From Coniferiporia sulphurascens (Eukaryota > Basidiomycota > Agaricomycetes > Hymenochaetales > Hymenochaetaceae): DNA of 64,000 nt. Made by a program: the position numbers and the translations under genes. The stretch lies in NCBI GenBank assembly GCA_002794785.1, contig NBBA01000007.1, positions 1,860,001-1,924,000 of the forward strand. The letters are read 5' to 3'. This document shows, in pieces, positions 27,081-39,682 of this stretch. The notes under the pieces were generated by a model that had not been told where the DNA came from, did no database searches, and saw only the letters and a program-made list of their open reading frames with translations. Each line of letters begins with the position of its first letter. Position 1 is the first letter of the stretch.

Positions 27081-27934
27081 TCGTGATAAGAGCGTTCGAT
27101 TGAATCTTACTGTTTTACTAACGAAGTGGATGTATTATTATAATGTACAAGGATGTAATGTTTTCAATGAATGGTCATGCATACGTATTGTAGAAATTCA
27201 AAGTTCTTGCCTTCTAATCTGTATCTCCCTTGCACATCCGATCCGTGGGGGCACTAGAAAGAGAGTGGTTTAAGTTGGTCATCCAAGGTGTTTCCGCGGT
27301 GAAAACGGTAAAGTGTCAGTCCTCAATCATTCTGAAAACGCTATGCAAGTGAGGAGTTTCTGTACATGGTCGCGCGTAAGTTTAAACGCAGTGTATTCGA
27401 AGATTTGTCACCATTCGAACTTCAAGTCTGACTTCTTGGTGGCACTGCCAGTGCATGTCACGGGACCGCGACTACACAAAGGTGAAATGCTAAAGCGTCC
27501 CGATCCATTGCGTCCTTCCCCTTTGCATTGCGGATTTGGCGTACTGTATCTCACTGCGTGGTCTACCGTAGATCTCGTTCTGGCCTCAAAAGTGGTCGAC
27601 TTCGCTTATCAAGGAGGTCGCAGACTCCACGTGAAGATGCATTATGGGGAGAGCACATCAGTGTCATGCCCTTAGAACTCTCCTTTTTGACCTGTGGTAG
27701 ATGGTAGTATCTCGTGTCGTGAAGGAAAGTGAGTCGAGATCCATGTTCGTTACCTCGTCAGTGACCCAATGTCTGACTTACGCAGCGAGCCCGACTCCGA
27801 ACCACCACCACATTCTCTCCATAGAGGCCAGGTATTATCCTGAGCGACTTTTGACTATATAAAACCAGGTTGAATCGCAAGTCCGGAAAGCACGACCAAA
27901 GACAACCACCTACACCCATCGAGATGAACCCGGA

Positions 27935-28517
27935 ATGTCTCTGCATGTTCCGACAGAACGACACTCCAACTCTGAGTCCTACCATATGTGGCCCAATCAC
28001 TGCCGTATCTTTGAATATCGATATCGCGATATCAAGACGCCGGGCCCAATCCAGTTGTTCAACATGAAGAAAGCTGGTAATATCAATGTCATTCGGTTCT
28101 GTTCAACCACGAGCGCTTTCTATGCGAGTATGGACTTGAGGGACACACTGCCGACAGCATGTGCAAGGCTTTCGTACATTGAAGATGCCGATGCAACAAG
28201 CACGGATATTGTACCTTTTTGCCACGAGCGTACTTATCCGAGACCACAATCCCTTCCCCGTCAACTATACCCGCTCCAGCTGCCCCACTGCGTCAGATAG
28301 TCTGATTGTGTTACGACCTGACACACATTGTTTTGAGGAAGTGTTCCTGAAAAGAGATCAAGAAACCTATGACCTAGTATGCGTATTGATTCCTGGAATG
28401 CAGAGTAAACCGATCCGGCAGCCATTCGCTCTCTTACCAGAAGCAAGATTGCATATATTTCCTCGAGCCCCTCTTGAAACCTATCGCTGGCATGACAAGC
28501 TTAGCCGATACAGTTGA
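27935..28517 (+). CDS. Unrecognised ORF pair, possibly one spliced gene
   Basis: The first frame starts at ATG 27935 (121 codons). A second overlapping frame runs on to 28517. Composition is balanced and not repeat-like. I could not place a convincing intron to join them and do not recognise the product. It may be a real lineage-specific gene or a remnant. Confidence 0.22.
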
Positions 28518-29561
28518 TTACCGGGTCGAATTACTTGGTTACAATGAACCCGTGTAGAAGTCTTTGCAAGTGTACCTTCGCTACTAAAGTCAGGCATAAG
28601 CAGAAAGCGCGATACGTGCTAATCTGATATCATTTCGATTCGCTCGTGGACCAGCACCGGCGTTCCGCTCTTTACTGGATCCATCCTGGTTCCGACAACG
28701 GCGCACGAGCTTCACAAATTCACCGCACCCGAGCCATTACGCACAACGTCCTCGTCCAACCCGTTGATGGTGGATCAATCTGAGCTTCTCACCGCGTGTG
28801 TTGAAGGCCTTACAGGCGTACATAAGGTGTTTGTTGGAATTACGCGGCTATGGTCTCCTGACGGCGGCGGACGGTTGTACTTTTGTACACATGCAATGTC
28901 GCCCTTGGTCTCGAACAAATCCACGATATTGCAGGGATATCTTGAGAAATCTCACATGGGAAGGCTATCCAGCACAAACAATTAGCTATTTCAGATCTAC
29001 CAACGAGATTCTGGCCGATTGGACCCCCAAGCACATACCGTTCAGTGCGACTCCACGTTAAATCCTAGGCCTCTCCGCGCTCAAGCCGTCCATCAACATG
29101 TTGGTCTACGTTCGACATTAGGTATGAAAGCCACGAATTATCACTGTGGAGTCGATGGGGACCAGTTGTCTGTCGTGTCTACGGTTCTCAAGATCGAGTG
29201 AACCGGCGTGTACTCTACCATTCTTTTCTTTTCGGCGTTGTAGGTTCGGCTTTGGCTAAGGGACGAGCAAGGCCTTCCGTGACAACGAGAAAATCAATTC
29301 CTTGGGCAGGCTCCGCAGATGCAAACGAAGGTCGCGATATGCAGGGGAGACAACAAAAGTTCGAGTGGGAATAGCACCAGGCGCGGTACCACTCGGCAAC
29401 ATTAATATTTGGTCACGAAGCACGAAGCGTTTCGGCGGAGATTATCCGATCCCTTATTTGTTCCATAACACCAGATACCTCACTAAGAGCCACGGATATC
29501 GCATCAGATCATGTATCAAAATCCCCCCTTCAACTAACATATCGTACAAAATACCCCTCTG

Positions 29562-29652
29562 CTCCCCCCCCCTCCCCCCAATCTCTGCCTCCCACCCCTA
29601 CCCCCTCTCCCCCCAGTCTCTGCCTCCCACCCCCACACTCTCTCCCCCCAAC
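29562..29652 (+). repeat. C-rich pyrimidine tract with 35-bp period
   Basis: Almost pure C/T run containing two copies of TCTCTGCCTCCCACCCC spaced 35 bp apart, with C homopolymers of 6-9 between. The opposite strand is G-rich with several G-runs and could in principle fold as a quadruplex. Confidence 0.8.
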
Positions 29653-31054
29653 CTTGACCGCCGACGCAGTCTGATTCTAAGCTGTCTGCTTAGCCATCAC
29701 CAGTATCCTCTTGCATCTTCTTGACTCTGCAACCCACGGTCGGTCTTGTTGGTACTGGGCGAGGTGTAGCCTCGGACAGACGCATGGGTTTTCCTCACGT
29801 CTGCATCCATCGGTTAACATCTACATCGTCCTGGCGCTATTTTTTCCGTCTGAGTTTGCTGGTTGAAGACATACGAACCTTCGATCTCTGCTGCTAGTGC
29901 TAGGTTCACTTCGATCGTATCCCATCTCGCCATCCTCTGTGACCTCCACTACAACGGGCCATTTCAGCCTCATTCAACCTTATCATGTGCAAGACGATTT
30001 TCGTAACATCAAGGCGGAGGGAATAGAGAGCTTTGCAAGGATTTGCTGGAAAGGGCCTGTCTTTGGTGCGTCCACATTTTTATATTCCTCCCCAAAAGAC
30101 CGTTTATCGTAAGATATTGACGTACTCTTAGGACTCTCCAAGGTTAAGTGATGTGAATCGAGCAGGCGATCCTCAACGATCGGTACCAGAGGAACCAGAG
30201 GACGTGACAACTCATTGCCCTGGGTATCCCTTGGTGGTGCTCGCTCCGGTTCACGTTCATGATTATACGACCGCAGCTGGGACCCGGCTTATGGTTTCGA
30301 AGACACAGGGACCTTTCCTCCTCTCAGGAGCGTGAGCCAAAGGACGGCGTGAGTATACGTGGGGTGGGGGTGATCGCGGTCAGAATTACGCAGGACCAAA
30401 AAGAGCGAACCAGCACGATAAGACAGCAGATATGGCGGCTTGGCCACGGTCGGCAGAAAGTTTTTACTCGGTTATGTGAACGGTTGGCCTTCGGCCGAGG
30501 GACTCCGTCACAGCTCTTTTGAGAATTCTGATGGTCAAGACATCGCGCTTTCATACATACTAGTGTTTTAAGCAATTCTGCTCACCGTCAAAGTGCCATC
30601 GTTGCAGCCAGAGAGGTGATGTCTCTGGGAGGCTCCCCCGGCCATTGCTGCTCAACACATGCATCTGCGACGCCTTCCTTTTTGTCAGGGTATAGTAAAG
30701 GATGGCGATAACGTATGATGTTTCTCCGACCGGGGAAGTAACGACCGGAGAAGTTTGGCTCCAACATGCTTCATGTCGTTGCCCATGGTCATAATCCAAG
30801 AGACGTCACAGCATCGGACGGTCTCAGGTAGCCAGCGTGAACAGCAGAATCCGCTTATAAAAATCTGCCATTTTATATCGTGGCGCGGTCTCAGGTAGCA
30901 TGTCTTTAGATACAGACATGACGAGCCTGTCACCCCAGCTAATGCTCTGAGCGGGGATGCGTACTATGAAAACTGAGTCCATCGGGAAAAGATGAGATAC
31001 ACCTTACCATGATGATGGCGCGGCCTCTCGTTCAGGACGACGGCATATACCGGG

Positions 31055-31310
31055 CCGTTGCGCGCGACAAAGCCTCTCGGAGGCGCATATAAACGGCGGT
31101 GGCTCACGATTCGCTGACATGCAGTCATGAGCCACTCCTACATATTAACTCGATATCTGATCTCTTATGCTCACATCTTCTCCTTTGTAAACACGCCGTT
31201 CTGCAGTAGCGGCTCATCGATTTCACGTTTTTATATATACGGTATTAATACACACATGTAACTGCGGGGCAAACAAGGAATTTACTGCAGGAGACTTGCT
31301 ACGTTGCCTA
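31055..31310 (+). repeat. Dispersed repeat, copy B
   Basis: Counterpart of copy A at 20845-21130, in the same orientation. It keeps GGAGGCGCATA, GTGGCTCA...TCATGAGCCAC, CTTATGCTCAC, TCCTTTGTAAA and GGCTCATCGATT in the same order. Confidence 0.6.
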
Positions 31311-32076
31311 TCCTCGTCCGAATACTCGGTTGCATAAGTATATGCCAAGCATATCATTGCTTGCGAACCTTGACTGCACTGCCCGAAACGCCACCTTTTT
31401 AGTCCAGGAGCGTTCTCAAGACCGTGCAAGAGAACATCGAAAGTGAGGGGTGTCATGATCAAAGAGTAGAGCTTCTCGAACGTCTTCGACAGATTCCGTC
31501 GACGCTCTTGAGGAAAAAATTATGTCCCAATGATCATCGACAGAATTTTCGATTCTTTACCGAAGTTTCAGACGAAATACCAGAGTTGCACTGGGTCACA
31601 ATATAAGGGAGGGTAAATATGGAAAGAATAGCATAGCGCACCGGAGAGAATGATGATACCAGAACAATCCTGTGTTCCGGTATTAATTTCTCGAGACGAT
31701 GGGTAACAAGTCGAAACAACAGACCGAGATCGCCGTTTTGACTAGAAAAGGTACAACTTTGTAAGCGTCGCTTCGTGATCCAGCGACAAGCGCGTCGCGC
31801 CAGCACGGCACCGACGCCCGCTCTCTGGCAACCCTCATGCAAGACTTTCATCGTCATCCACAATGTGCGCGAGGGCTTGGACTGCAGAGTCTTTTGCTCG
31901 TATCTCTGGGATCTTTCTATTGCATCGGGTAGCTTGGCAGTGCGGAGGACTTTGCTCGCCTTTCTGGACGCAATTGGACCTACGACCTGAAAAGAAAAAG
32001 AAAGGACATCGCTGGACTACTCACAACTCTGGAAGCTGCGACCGCGAAAACTTGGCTTTTTTGAGGGAAATGGTCG

Positions 32077-33110
32077 TTATGATGGGGAAACACGGTCTTT
32101 AAGCTTGCTCGATGTCGACCGGAATGCCACGTGCGGTCGAAGGATACGACGGAGTTGAAGACTGGCGGGTACGTGTCTGAAGGCGCATTGTGTGGATATC
32201 TGTCGAAGAGATTCATCTCAGTATGACTGTTGATCAGTGTCAAGTAGACTCTCACAGAACTTTGGTAAATCCTCTGGTGTCTACGCCCATGAACCTGTAC
32301 TTCTTGGCTGATGATTCCTGATCGAGCATGCCATCAATGTTGTCCCTCTCTGGTACGGGTGGAAGACCGATAATGCAAAAATGGATTCAGTCAAGCAAAG
32401 GATAGAAAAGAGAAGAATCTGCTTGCACCGTAGATTTCGACCATAACCTTGCCTTCAAACGTGACTCGTGCCTTTGTCACAATACAGGAGTGGGACGGAC
32501 TCCTTGTATCAATCATTGCAAACTGAAGGACAGAACACATTCGCGATGAAGAGTGTTGAATGATATAGGGGGAAGTGTTTGTGAGCCTACTGCCGTTATC
32601 ATCGTAAAAAGCTGGTTGAGCTTCGTCTTACGTCTTTCTAGATGACATATTTAAATGTACCTCAGATGCCGTTTTCGTGTTTTTGTTTAACAGCCAGTTT
32701 AAGTCTTGTTGGCTTACGATTCTCGGAGGTATGTCCTGGAAGTTAACTCCGTCCTTTCCTTTCCCTTTCATCGTCTCACCTAGAAGACCATAAGATCATA
32801 CAGTTGACACTCATTAATATCCTAAGGGCTACGAAAATCGAGATTACTCGCCATCTATTGACATTATGGCCGTGTTACCACAATGCAGGGAAGCTCTTTA
32901 CCACCTACGAACACCTTCGCGTGCTGGAAGCGGATGAGTCAAAACCTGTGGAGAAGCCAAAATACGTCGACTACGTGCAAGACAAGGCTTACTTACGTTG
33001 AAAGACATGGATGTCCGTGTCGTGAAGCATCCAGGGATATCTTCGCCTCGCAGTGGCAAAACCGCTGCTGGAGATCGCACCCGTTGCGGCAATGCAATCG
33101 CTCCTTGTAA
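32077..33110 (-). CDS. Unrecognised multi-exon gene
   Basis: A minus-strand gene whose last five exons splice cleanly: 32718-32771 (from MKGKGKDGVNF), a short exon TKLNQLFTMITA, an exon beginning FAMIDTRSPSHSC and ending MVEIY, then ERDNIDGMLDQESS ... GFTKVL down to 32256, and 32077-32161 ending DRVSPS. The phase-1 junction (TAC G|GTGCAAG to CCAG|AG) and the 94-nt last intron restore one open product with coding-like composition. A splice acceptor (CTTCTAG) just before the MKGKG codon and coding-looking pieces at about 32.88-33.11 kb suggest more upstream exons. I do not recognise the protein and propose no function. Confidence 0.42.
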
Positions 33111-34187
33111 TCATCGCGACTCGTAATTAGTGCAACCTGTGTGGTTAATATCAAATGATGTAGAAAATGTGAGTGACCCAGACGCGAAGGTAAACCGAAG
33201 CGACTGTTCTGCTCACATACTATCAGGCGGCCCTGATCAGCATTTTCGCATTGGTTTCCTGGCAAACCGTCGACGACTTGCGCCAGGTCGTGGTGTGGTT
33301 AATCATAGCGTGCTCACGTCCGTCGTGGAAGATAGTAGAGCAGGTCAGTTATCTGAAATGCGCCGTTCAGCTGCATACTGAGAAGCTATTTGCGGACGCT
33401 ATAGGTATCGGTTATCAATGCAAATGATCAGAGTTTTCAAAATATATCTTGCGTCGGAGGCTTACGCTTGTTTAGCTCGCAAAGGCAAACCAGAACGATC
33501 GATAGAGTCAAGCTATTGGTCTTCGAAGAGGTCCGATTTGCAGTCCGACACCGTGGCGAAGTTCTTATGGTGTCACTCGAATGCCAAAACTTGATCGCTT
33601 TATCAAAGACACTTCCCAACCTAAGTGAAAGCGAAGGATTAGTTCGAGTGTCAAATTAGAGGCTTAAAAGTCAAGAGGATAAAGACCGGATGACTGACGA
33701 TCGATTGTCAATGAAAACGGCTCTGGCTATCCGTCGTACAACACATATCGACCATCTGTCAAAGAACGGACGATGGATTTTACCACCTCTTGATATACGG
33801 ACTTGATAATGCGTCCTCCATACGATCGATATGTGGTTGTACTGGTGACCACCGTCAGTGGTTGGGGTTCAACCAACTTACGGGCCACATATCAGACGTG
33901 GACCATCGGCCAACTCGGGCCACGTCGAAGATACGTTCTTCTGGCACAGACAGTAAAAGAACAGTGTGTCTTGCGCCTGTGGTACGTTTTGGGGGTGGGG
34001 GGAATCCGACGTTATGTCAGTCGTGGTCCCGTGACAGGCGGGGGGTCCAAAGCATGCCAAACTTTCGACCACTGCCGCGTTTAGCCGTCTTTCACTCAAC
34101 CACCCGCGCACAGCTCTTTCTTCTTTCAATCCGTCTTCCACCTTTTATCGACCTCCCGTCATAACCAGTCTCTTCTCCATCTACTGA
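33111..34187. other. Intergenic, includes promoter of zinc-finger gene 2
   Basis: No gene is recognised between 33.1 and 34.19 kb. The last 230 bp resemble the upstream region of the 25.7-kb zinc-finger gene, and the shared motif block is at 34011-34072. Confidence 0.4.
34011..34072 (+). promoter_or_regulatory. Upstream block shared with the 25.7-kb zinc-finger gene
   Basis: GTTATGTCA, CCCGTGACA and CAAACTTTCGACCAC in the same order as at 25516-25568, ending about 115 bp before the ATG. It is followed by pyrimidine-rich leader sequence, as is common upstream of fungal starts. Confidence 0.4.
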
Positions 34188-36136
34188 ATGTACTCGACGA
34201 ATGCGCGCCAGCCCCTTGGGCCTCTCACAATTCAACCCAATGCAGGCGAAGGAAGCAAGCAAACAGAGATAGAGGACGACATATTGTACGTCTCTTTACC
34301 TATGATAATGCCTGCTTTCTGAGTTTTCTTGCGCAGCTCCTTCTATCTCGGTAACGAGGTGGTAGAATATGGAAGGCCAGACTTCATTGCAGCCTCGGAA
34401 TCCTATGCATTGAGCCCCGCCGATGAACCCAGCCTCGATACCCACAGTGGTACAGAGCAAGGGCTTCCAGTGTATGTTTTATTTATTTATTAGAGTCGCT
34501 TCCTACATTTATAAATCTCCAGTAGACCTACCGACGACATTGATGGTGAGGTGGTTCCCGTAACCCAAGCCCAACAACATTCTTTATACATGCAGCCCGC
34601 AAAGTTAGATCCATTCATAATCTATGCTGAACGCAAATTCACTGAGAACCTCATATTATAGCGCACTATCGTCTATTGATACTACACCCCATGACGCCAC
34701 GCTGTATGTCCCATCTTGTATCGTGCCACCAGCGAAAACTAATTGATACATACAAATCTAGCTCTTCAGCCGCGTTATCACTACCGTTTACGCTCTCAAC
34801 ACCGGAACCCATTGATCCGGTGTCGTCCTATTCTTATGACGAGCACGGTCGTGCGCATGAATTGGCGCTGCCTCAAGCATCTTATACCGAGTATACAAGT
34901 CTTTCGTTGCCGCTTCAGACTGGAGGGCTGGATCTACAAGCACATTCCTTCGCTCACGTTGATCCAAACCAGTATTATGGTTTCCTGCCGACTCCCGCCC
35001 AAGATGGGATTGATTTCCTATCGGCGCCTGCCCTGTCGGACACTGCTTTACAAAGTCTCACTACGACCATAATGGCTAATTCCGATGAGCATCGTCATCC
35101 GCAGGCAATGGGGCCAGCCGCTGTACCCCATGAATACTCGCTTCAAGCACTTCCCGCTGGACCGACTCCCCTTTCCTCCCTCGCTGCCAGTGATTTAGGC
35201 TTTGCGCCATGTCTTCCGCCGATGGGTATGCAAGCCGCCATTGGAGGGCCTCCGGCTAGCGATATACCAAAGCAGTTACCTTTTATCTTTGAAGATCCTA
35301 CTCTTACGAGGGCTACCAAGGGTGGCGCTAGGTCCCGAGAGCAGGTTGGGCCCTCGAAAAATTTGTCTGCACCTCCCGTGGCCACAAATCATTATCAACT
35401 TCAGTTCGAATCTGCACCGTTTTTATACAACCGACCACCTGCTCGCTCTCCAACTGATGGCCTGACTTGTGGCGAAGCAGGGTCATCTAAACTCTTAAAC
35501 GGTGCAGGCGGGAAAGCTCGCAAGCGTAGACGGATAGAAGGGAGTGACACGGTTGGCAGGCATCCAGGACAGGCGGACACCTTGGAACCGGCACAACATC
35601 CTACCGCAAGTACAGAAGATGCTTCTACTGTTCAACCAGATGCTGGAATTGATCCTAAAGACACCGCTTTTGGTAAAGCGGTTTTCGAAGTTGAAAAGCT
35701 GAATCTACCGAAGATTGGAGGCGTTGGTCCCCTCAGGAAGCTCGTGCTTCTTGGGGAGGGTCTGACGTACGGACTGGGCTCACTGGACCAGCCAATTGGT
35801 GCCAAGTACAAATGCATACTGAAAAGAGACGACGGTACGCTCTGCGAGGAAGAATGCCCAATGGTTGTGGAGAATATTAGAGAACACATCGCGAGGCACT
35901 TTTCTTCACAGTCCATGGTCATCTGCGAATGCGGGTACAAGAAACAGGATTTAACTGCGATGAAGCGACATACGCTGGACGCGTGCACTAGATTGAAGAA
36001 GGTTTACTGCAAGATGTGTAGTAGCACCTGCCCACGGTGGGAGAATTCCTGTATCGTGCGGCATATACGCACAAAAATGCATATAGGAAACATGTGTAAA
36101 CCGGACCCAGCAGTTTGGATCAAGAAGCTGGACTAG
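34188..36136 (+). CDS. C2H2-like zinc-finger family protein 2
   Basis: Likely exons 34188-34285, 34337-34471, 34523-34545 and 34662-36136 (576 aa). The third and fourth boundaries are less sure; an extra intron ending at the CTAG just before the Ser-rich SSSAALSLP stretch is also possible. The N-terminus MYSTNARQPL matches MDSTNKRQPL of protein 1. A long low-complexity Pro/Ser/Gln middle region leads to the nuclear-localisation-like KARKRRRIEG. The C-terminal third has the family finger layout: YKCIL ... CEEEC ... EHIARHF, then ICECGYKK ... KRH, then VYCKMC ... RHIRTKMH. It resembles a nuclear regulator with a disordered activation-type region, but this is inference. It is the longest member and has no obvious defect. 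Confidence 0.75.
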
Positions 36137-39100
36137 GGCTTTCCGTCCGTTCTGGCGGAAATCTCCCTTTGCGTTCATTTTTTATCTGCATTTACTTCTG
36201 CTACGCGATACCTTAACTTGTAATTATACTCCTAGGCGGTACCCCATTCTCGTTCATTCAGGTTGTTGTTGTCGTCTGTTCTCTAGGTATTGTCGGAATA
36301 TTTCCCTCCTTTTGTTTGTTTAGCTTGCAACCTGTCTTTTAACATATGGAAAAGACTTGGATATGTATGTACAAATATATTTCTATCTTGTTCCGGGAGC
36401 AAATTAGGCGGAGCGTGGAGGATAAAACCCGTACGGTCGGTTCACGGGCGTAGGCACGATGCAGTTCACAGTGCCTCACTCGACTTGCTAGCTTTATCAC
36501 TCTGAAAACATACCTGCGTGTGTGCCATACTACTCAGTCATCTTTGAGCGGTGTGGTTAGTGCGATTAACTGTTCCAATCGCTCGGATGAATAATGGCCA
36601 TACTATATTATAATCCGTGAGGCAGAATAGACCGCGTAAAAAGAACGGTTGCTTTCACTAACAGCACCAAGGCTCAAAATCAGCTCAATTGACGCTAATA
36701 TTAAGCCTTGCAACCGTACTTCGCCACAAGTACGCCGATACCAAATGGCTCAACGATTATAGACGCTCCTCAGATTGTCAACGTACGTAGAAACCGCCGT
36801 CATCGTGGACAGCAAACTCATGCCGGCCCCCAAAAAAATTGAAAGCAGTAATCTCACGAAAGGAAGCAATCGATTTCCATCCGAGGCTAAACCATTCGCG
36901 GCGCTAAAAAAGCTTGACCATGTCGACGGTATACAGCAGTCCCACTGTATTGACACGTTTTTTGACCGAGTATTGAGCTGTAGAGCAGACGAAAATGCTA
37001 CAGGAATCCAATGCATAGTCTCCTTTGCTTTAATCTACACACAGTAAGTTTCTGGGCCGAGACGAACCATTGAGCGTCCGAACGAAAGCCGAGCACTAAG
37101 CAGTAGCTATTCGGACACAAATGCGCCCATGATAACCCACCCAAAAACAGTAAATCATCCGGGAGATCCTCGTGGAATGCTGGCCGAGTCGGTGCATGTC
37201 GTGAATGCTAACAGGCCTTATTTACAGAATCAAGCTGCACTTGTTGCGTCGTCTCACTATATTTAGATCGTGAGCAGTTAGGGACGATAGTAGGCCGGGA
37301 ATCCGACGACGCACCGGAAGAGCTATATCCACCTCAATGTGTACTACTAACCTGCATTCTAGTCACGAACGTCAAGGGTTGTCGCCTAGGTATGTGGATG
37401 ATACAAGACGTTGTTGCCCAGGGCAGGCGGACATCCGATGTTTGTAATAGACAGAGACGGAAACTCGCCAAGACTGAACACCAGATACCCATCTATTCTC
37501 CCTGCCAATGCAGAGGATAGCGATAGGCATAGCTGGTGTCACTTGGGACTGATATATGGGAAGGTGTGAGGAGAGCTCATGCACCCGTCCGTCGTCTCGT
37601 CCGGGTCCATCACGACGACGACTAGCAGCGGGGAATGCGTCGAAAAGGTGCCAAGAGGATGTGAATAGCCCAGAGTATGTTGACGAACAATCCCGCGAGC
37701 GAGCAGACGGTTGAGTCTCGAGGATATGTGGCCGACGAAGTGGTGAGTGAAAAAGTTTGAAGCGCCTTGGTTTGGTGACGCGGTCGCCTGTGAGTCTGTG
37801 ACTCATCCGCCCAAGTTCTTTTTGAGTTTCGTCGCTCTGCATCTATCTTTGGCCGGTGCTGCTGCTTCCCCATTTCGGCTTGAGCATCGTCTCTCGTAAG
37901 TCGACGCGGACTTGCAATGCATAAAATTCCATTCGGGATTGCGCAAGACGACGAACGAGGGACTAGGCCATGCCCCTTGAAGTGACTGCGATTGGGCAGT
38001 CTATACCCATCGGATAGAACTTGGGAAGCCTCTTGTACTTTCACGATGCGCATGCCCTGAAGAAAACGCCGTCGGTGTGAATCAGGGTGATTTTCAAAGA
38101 ACGGATGAGAGCTTGACCAAATGTACGCCTGTGATGTTTTTCGACGCACAGTTTTCTCGCTGACCGTGACTTTGTTGTAATGTTTATTGCAGACCGTGTT
38201 GCTCTTGTTGATCTCGATTACTCTTCCAATGGTATACCGTCGGTCCATATCACGGCAAATTTCTATAGGGGATGAGGTTGGCCAGGCTCGGGCAGACCAT
38301 TCGGCACGACGGAAGCGATGTTTCCGAACTTGTACAATGAAAGCGGATTCCTCGTACGCAATCCGGCGTATACTTCAATAGACATTTGATATCCTCTCTC
38401 ACGGTGCAGGAAATGACATTTAATCTGATGGATTGAGGCTTATCGTAGGAATGGAAGATGTGAAACCCTCTCTGTGAAAGAAAGAAATTCAAAGTCTTTT
38501 GTCTCGACCACATGCATCATTTTTGTGGTGCCAATGGCATTTCCCGTGCCGTGTCTGAATCTTTGGAGTTTCTGGTGCCGTATGGCGTTGATCCTGATAT
38601 GCATACAGTGTGTGTCGCTATAGAGTGAGTTATCCGCCACAAAGCATGAAGTGCGACGCGGGTGATTTACCAGTCAATTGGCGCTTGCGAGACGTGATAT
38701 TAGGACCTTGGTCCGTCCACTGTTCGTGAAGATTGCGATCATAGCATGAATATTCGAGATGCTGTCCATCACAAAATCAGTTCTCGTGCCACGGAAAACA
38801 TCGATGGGTTTCTTTGCAGGGTGTCAACTTACTAGATCGATGAGGAGAAAGCTATAAAAGACCCGACTGCTTGCCAATGGATTCCAATATCGCAAAGAAG
38901 CGAACGTGTCGAGGTAGAAGGGCTACCCTGGAGCCAGTTTGAAGATGCCGCGGTCTGCTCTGGATGAGTACGGAACAGGATTTCGGTATCCCGGCATTAT
39001 TTTATGCAAATGCACCCGTATTATGCTCCACTTGAGGTAAATTCTCTGAGGAAATACCACAGCCGCGTACGGTAGACGTGACGACTGGTCTCCCTAATGA

Positions 39101-39210
39101 TTCGTTGAAAGGTGAGAAATCATGATCGGAAGAGAAAAGGAAGAAACTGACAGTAATCCTACAGTATCCATGATCGAAGTAGAAAGAGTAACACGGACGA
39201 TGTGCATTTC
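36137..39210. other. Gene-poor region
   Basis: About 3 kb between zinc-finger gene 2 and the tandem duplication. It holds an 88-codon minus-strand frame (36750-37016, hydrophobic in its second half) and the longer frame at 37622-38248. No family assignment was possible. Confidence 0.3.
37622..38248 (-). CDS. Unrecognised ORF, 208 codons
   Basis: ATG at 38246-38248, open to 37622. It is basic overall, with a hydrophobic stretch near the C-terminus (AGLFVNILWAIHILLAPF). Frames further upstream on the same strand (38440-38640, RHGTGNAIGTTKMMH) also look coding, so this may be the 3' part of a spliced gene starting near 38.9 kb. The product was not recognised. Confidence 0.25.
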   Translation of the reverse strand: MDRRYTIGRVIEINKSNTVCNKHYNKVTVSEKTVRRKTSQAYIWSSSHPFFENHPDSHRRRFLQGMRIVKVQEASQVLSDGYRLPNRSHFKGHGLVPRSSSCAIPNGILCIASPRRLTRDDAQAEMGKQQHRPKIDAERRNSKRTWADESQTHRRPRHQTKALQTFSLTTSSATYPRDSTVCSLAGLFVNILWAIHILLAPFRRIPRC

Positions 39211-39682
39211 TCTGGCCTATACAGCTCGTTTTCGTTGATGTCTACCTGCGGGCCACCCTATAACCACTCAAAACCACTCACGACCACCTAATGTCAAGGC
39301 GGCCCTCGCGCTTGTGGAGCACCGCGAGAAATACAACACTGTTCGGATGCATGCTTGGAGCGTGGGCAGTGGTTTGTGGGTCCAGTTTGCGGAAGTTAAA
39401 AATCGGCCTTTGTGACGCTCACGCTCGACCACCGACCACCCACGAACTCTCCCGTCTCTCCCCCCCTCCTTCAGCACACTCTCCCAGCTCTTCCTTCTCT
39501 CAACCCACTCGCCAAACTCTTACGATCTTCGTTACCGTCACAGCGACAGCGAAGTAAGTCTAGAAGAACGCCGTACGTGACCAAATTGGTGAGGCACGAT
39601 CTACTTGCTAAACAGACGGATAAGAAGTGAGTCGACCACGTCAAGACCACTTCATTTTGGTGACTGATCTAGTTGCATTAGA

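Larger units (their letters stand above)
27081..32076. other. Long gene-poor region
   Basis: About 5 kb with no recognised gene. Two overlapping plus-strand frames at 27935-28300 and 28161-28517 have fairly natural composition (VPTERHSNSESYH, LKRDQETYDLVCVLIPGM) and could be parts of an unrecognised gene. A frame at about 28798-29061 is similar in quality. The C-rich tract and repeat copy B are listed separately. Confidence 0.3.
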
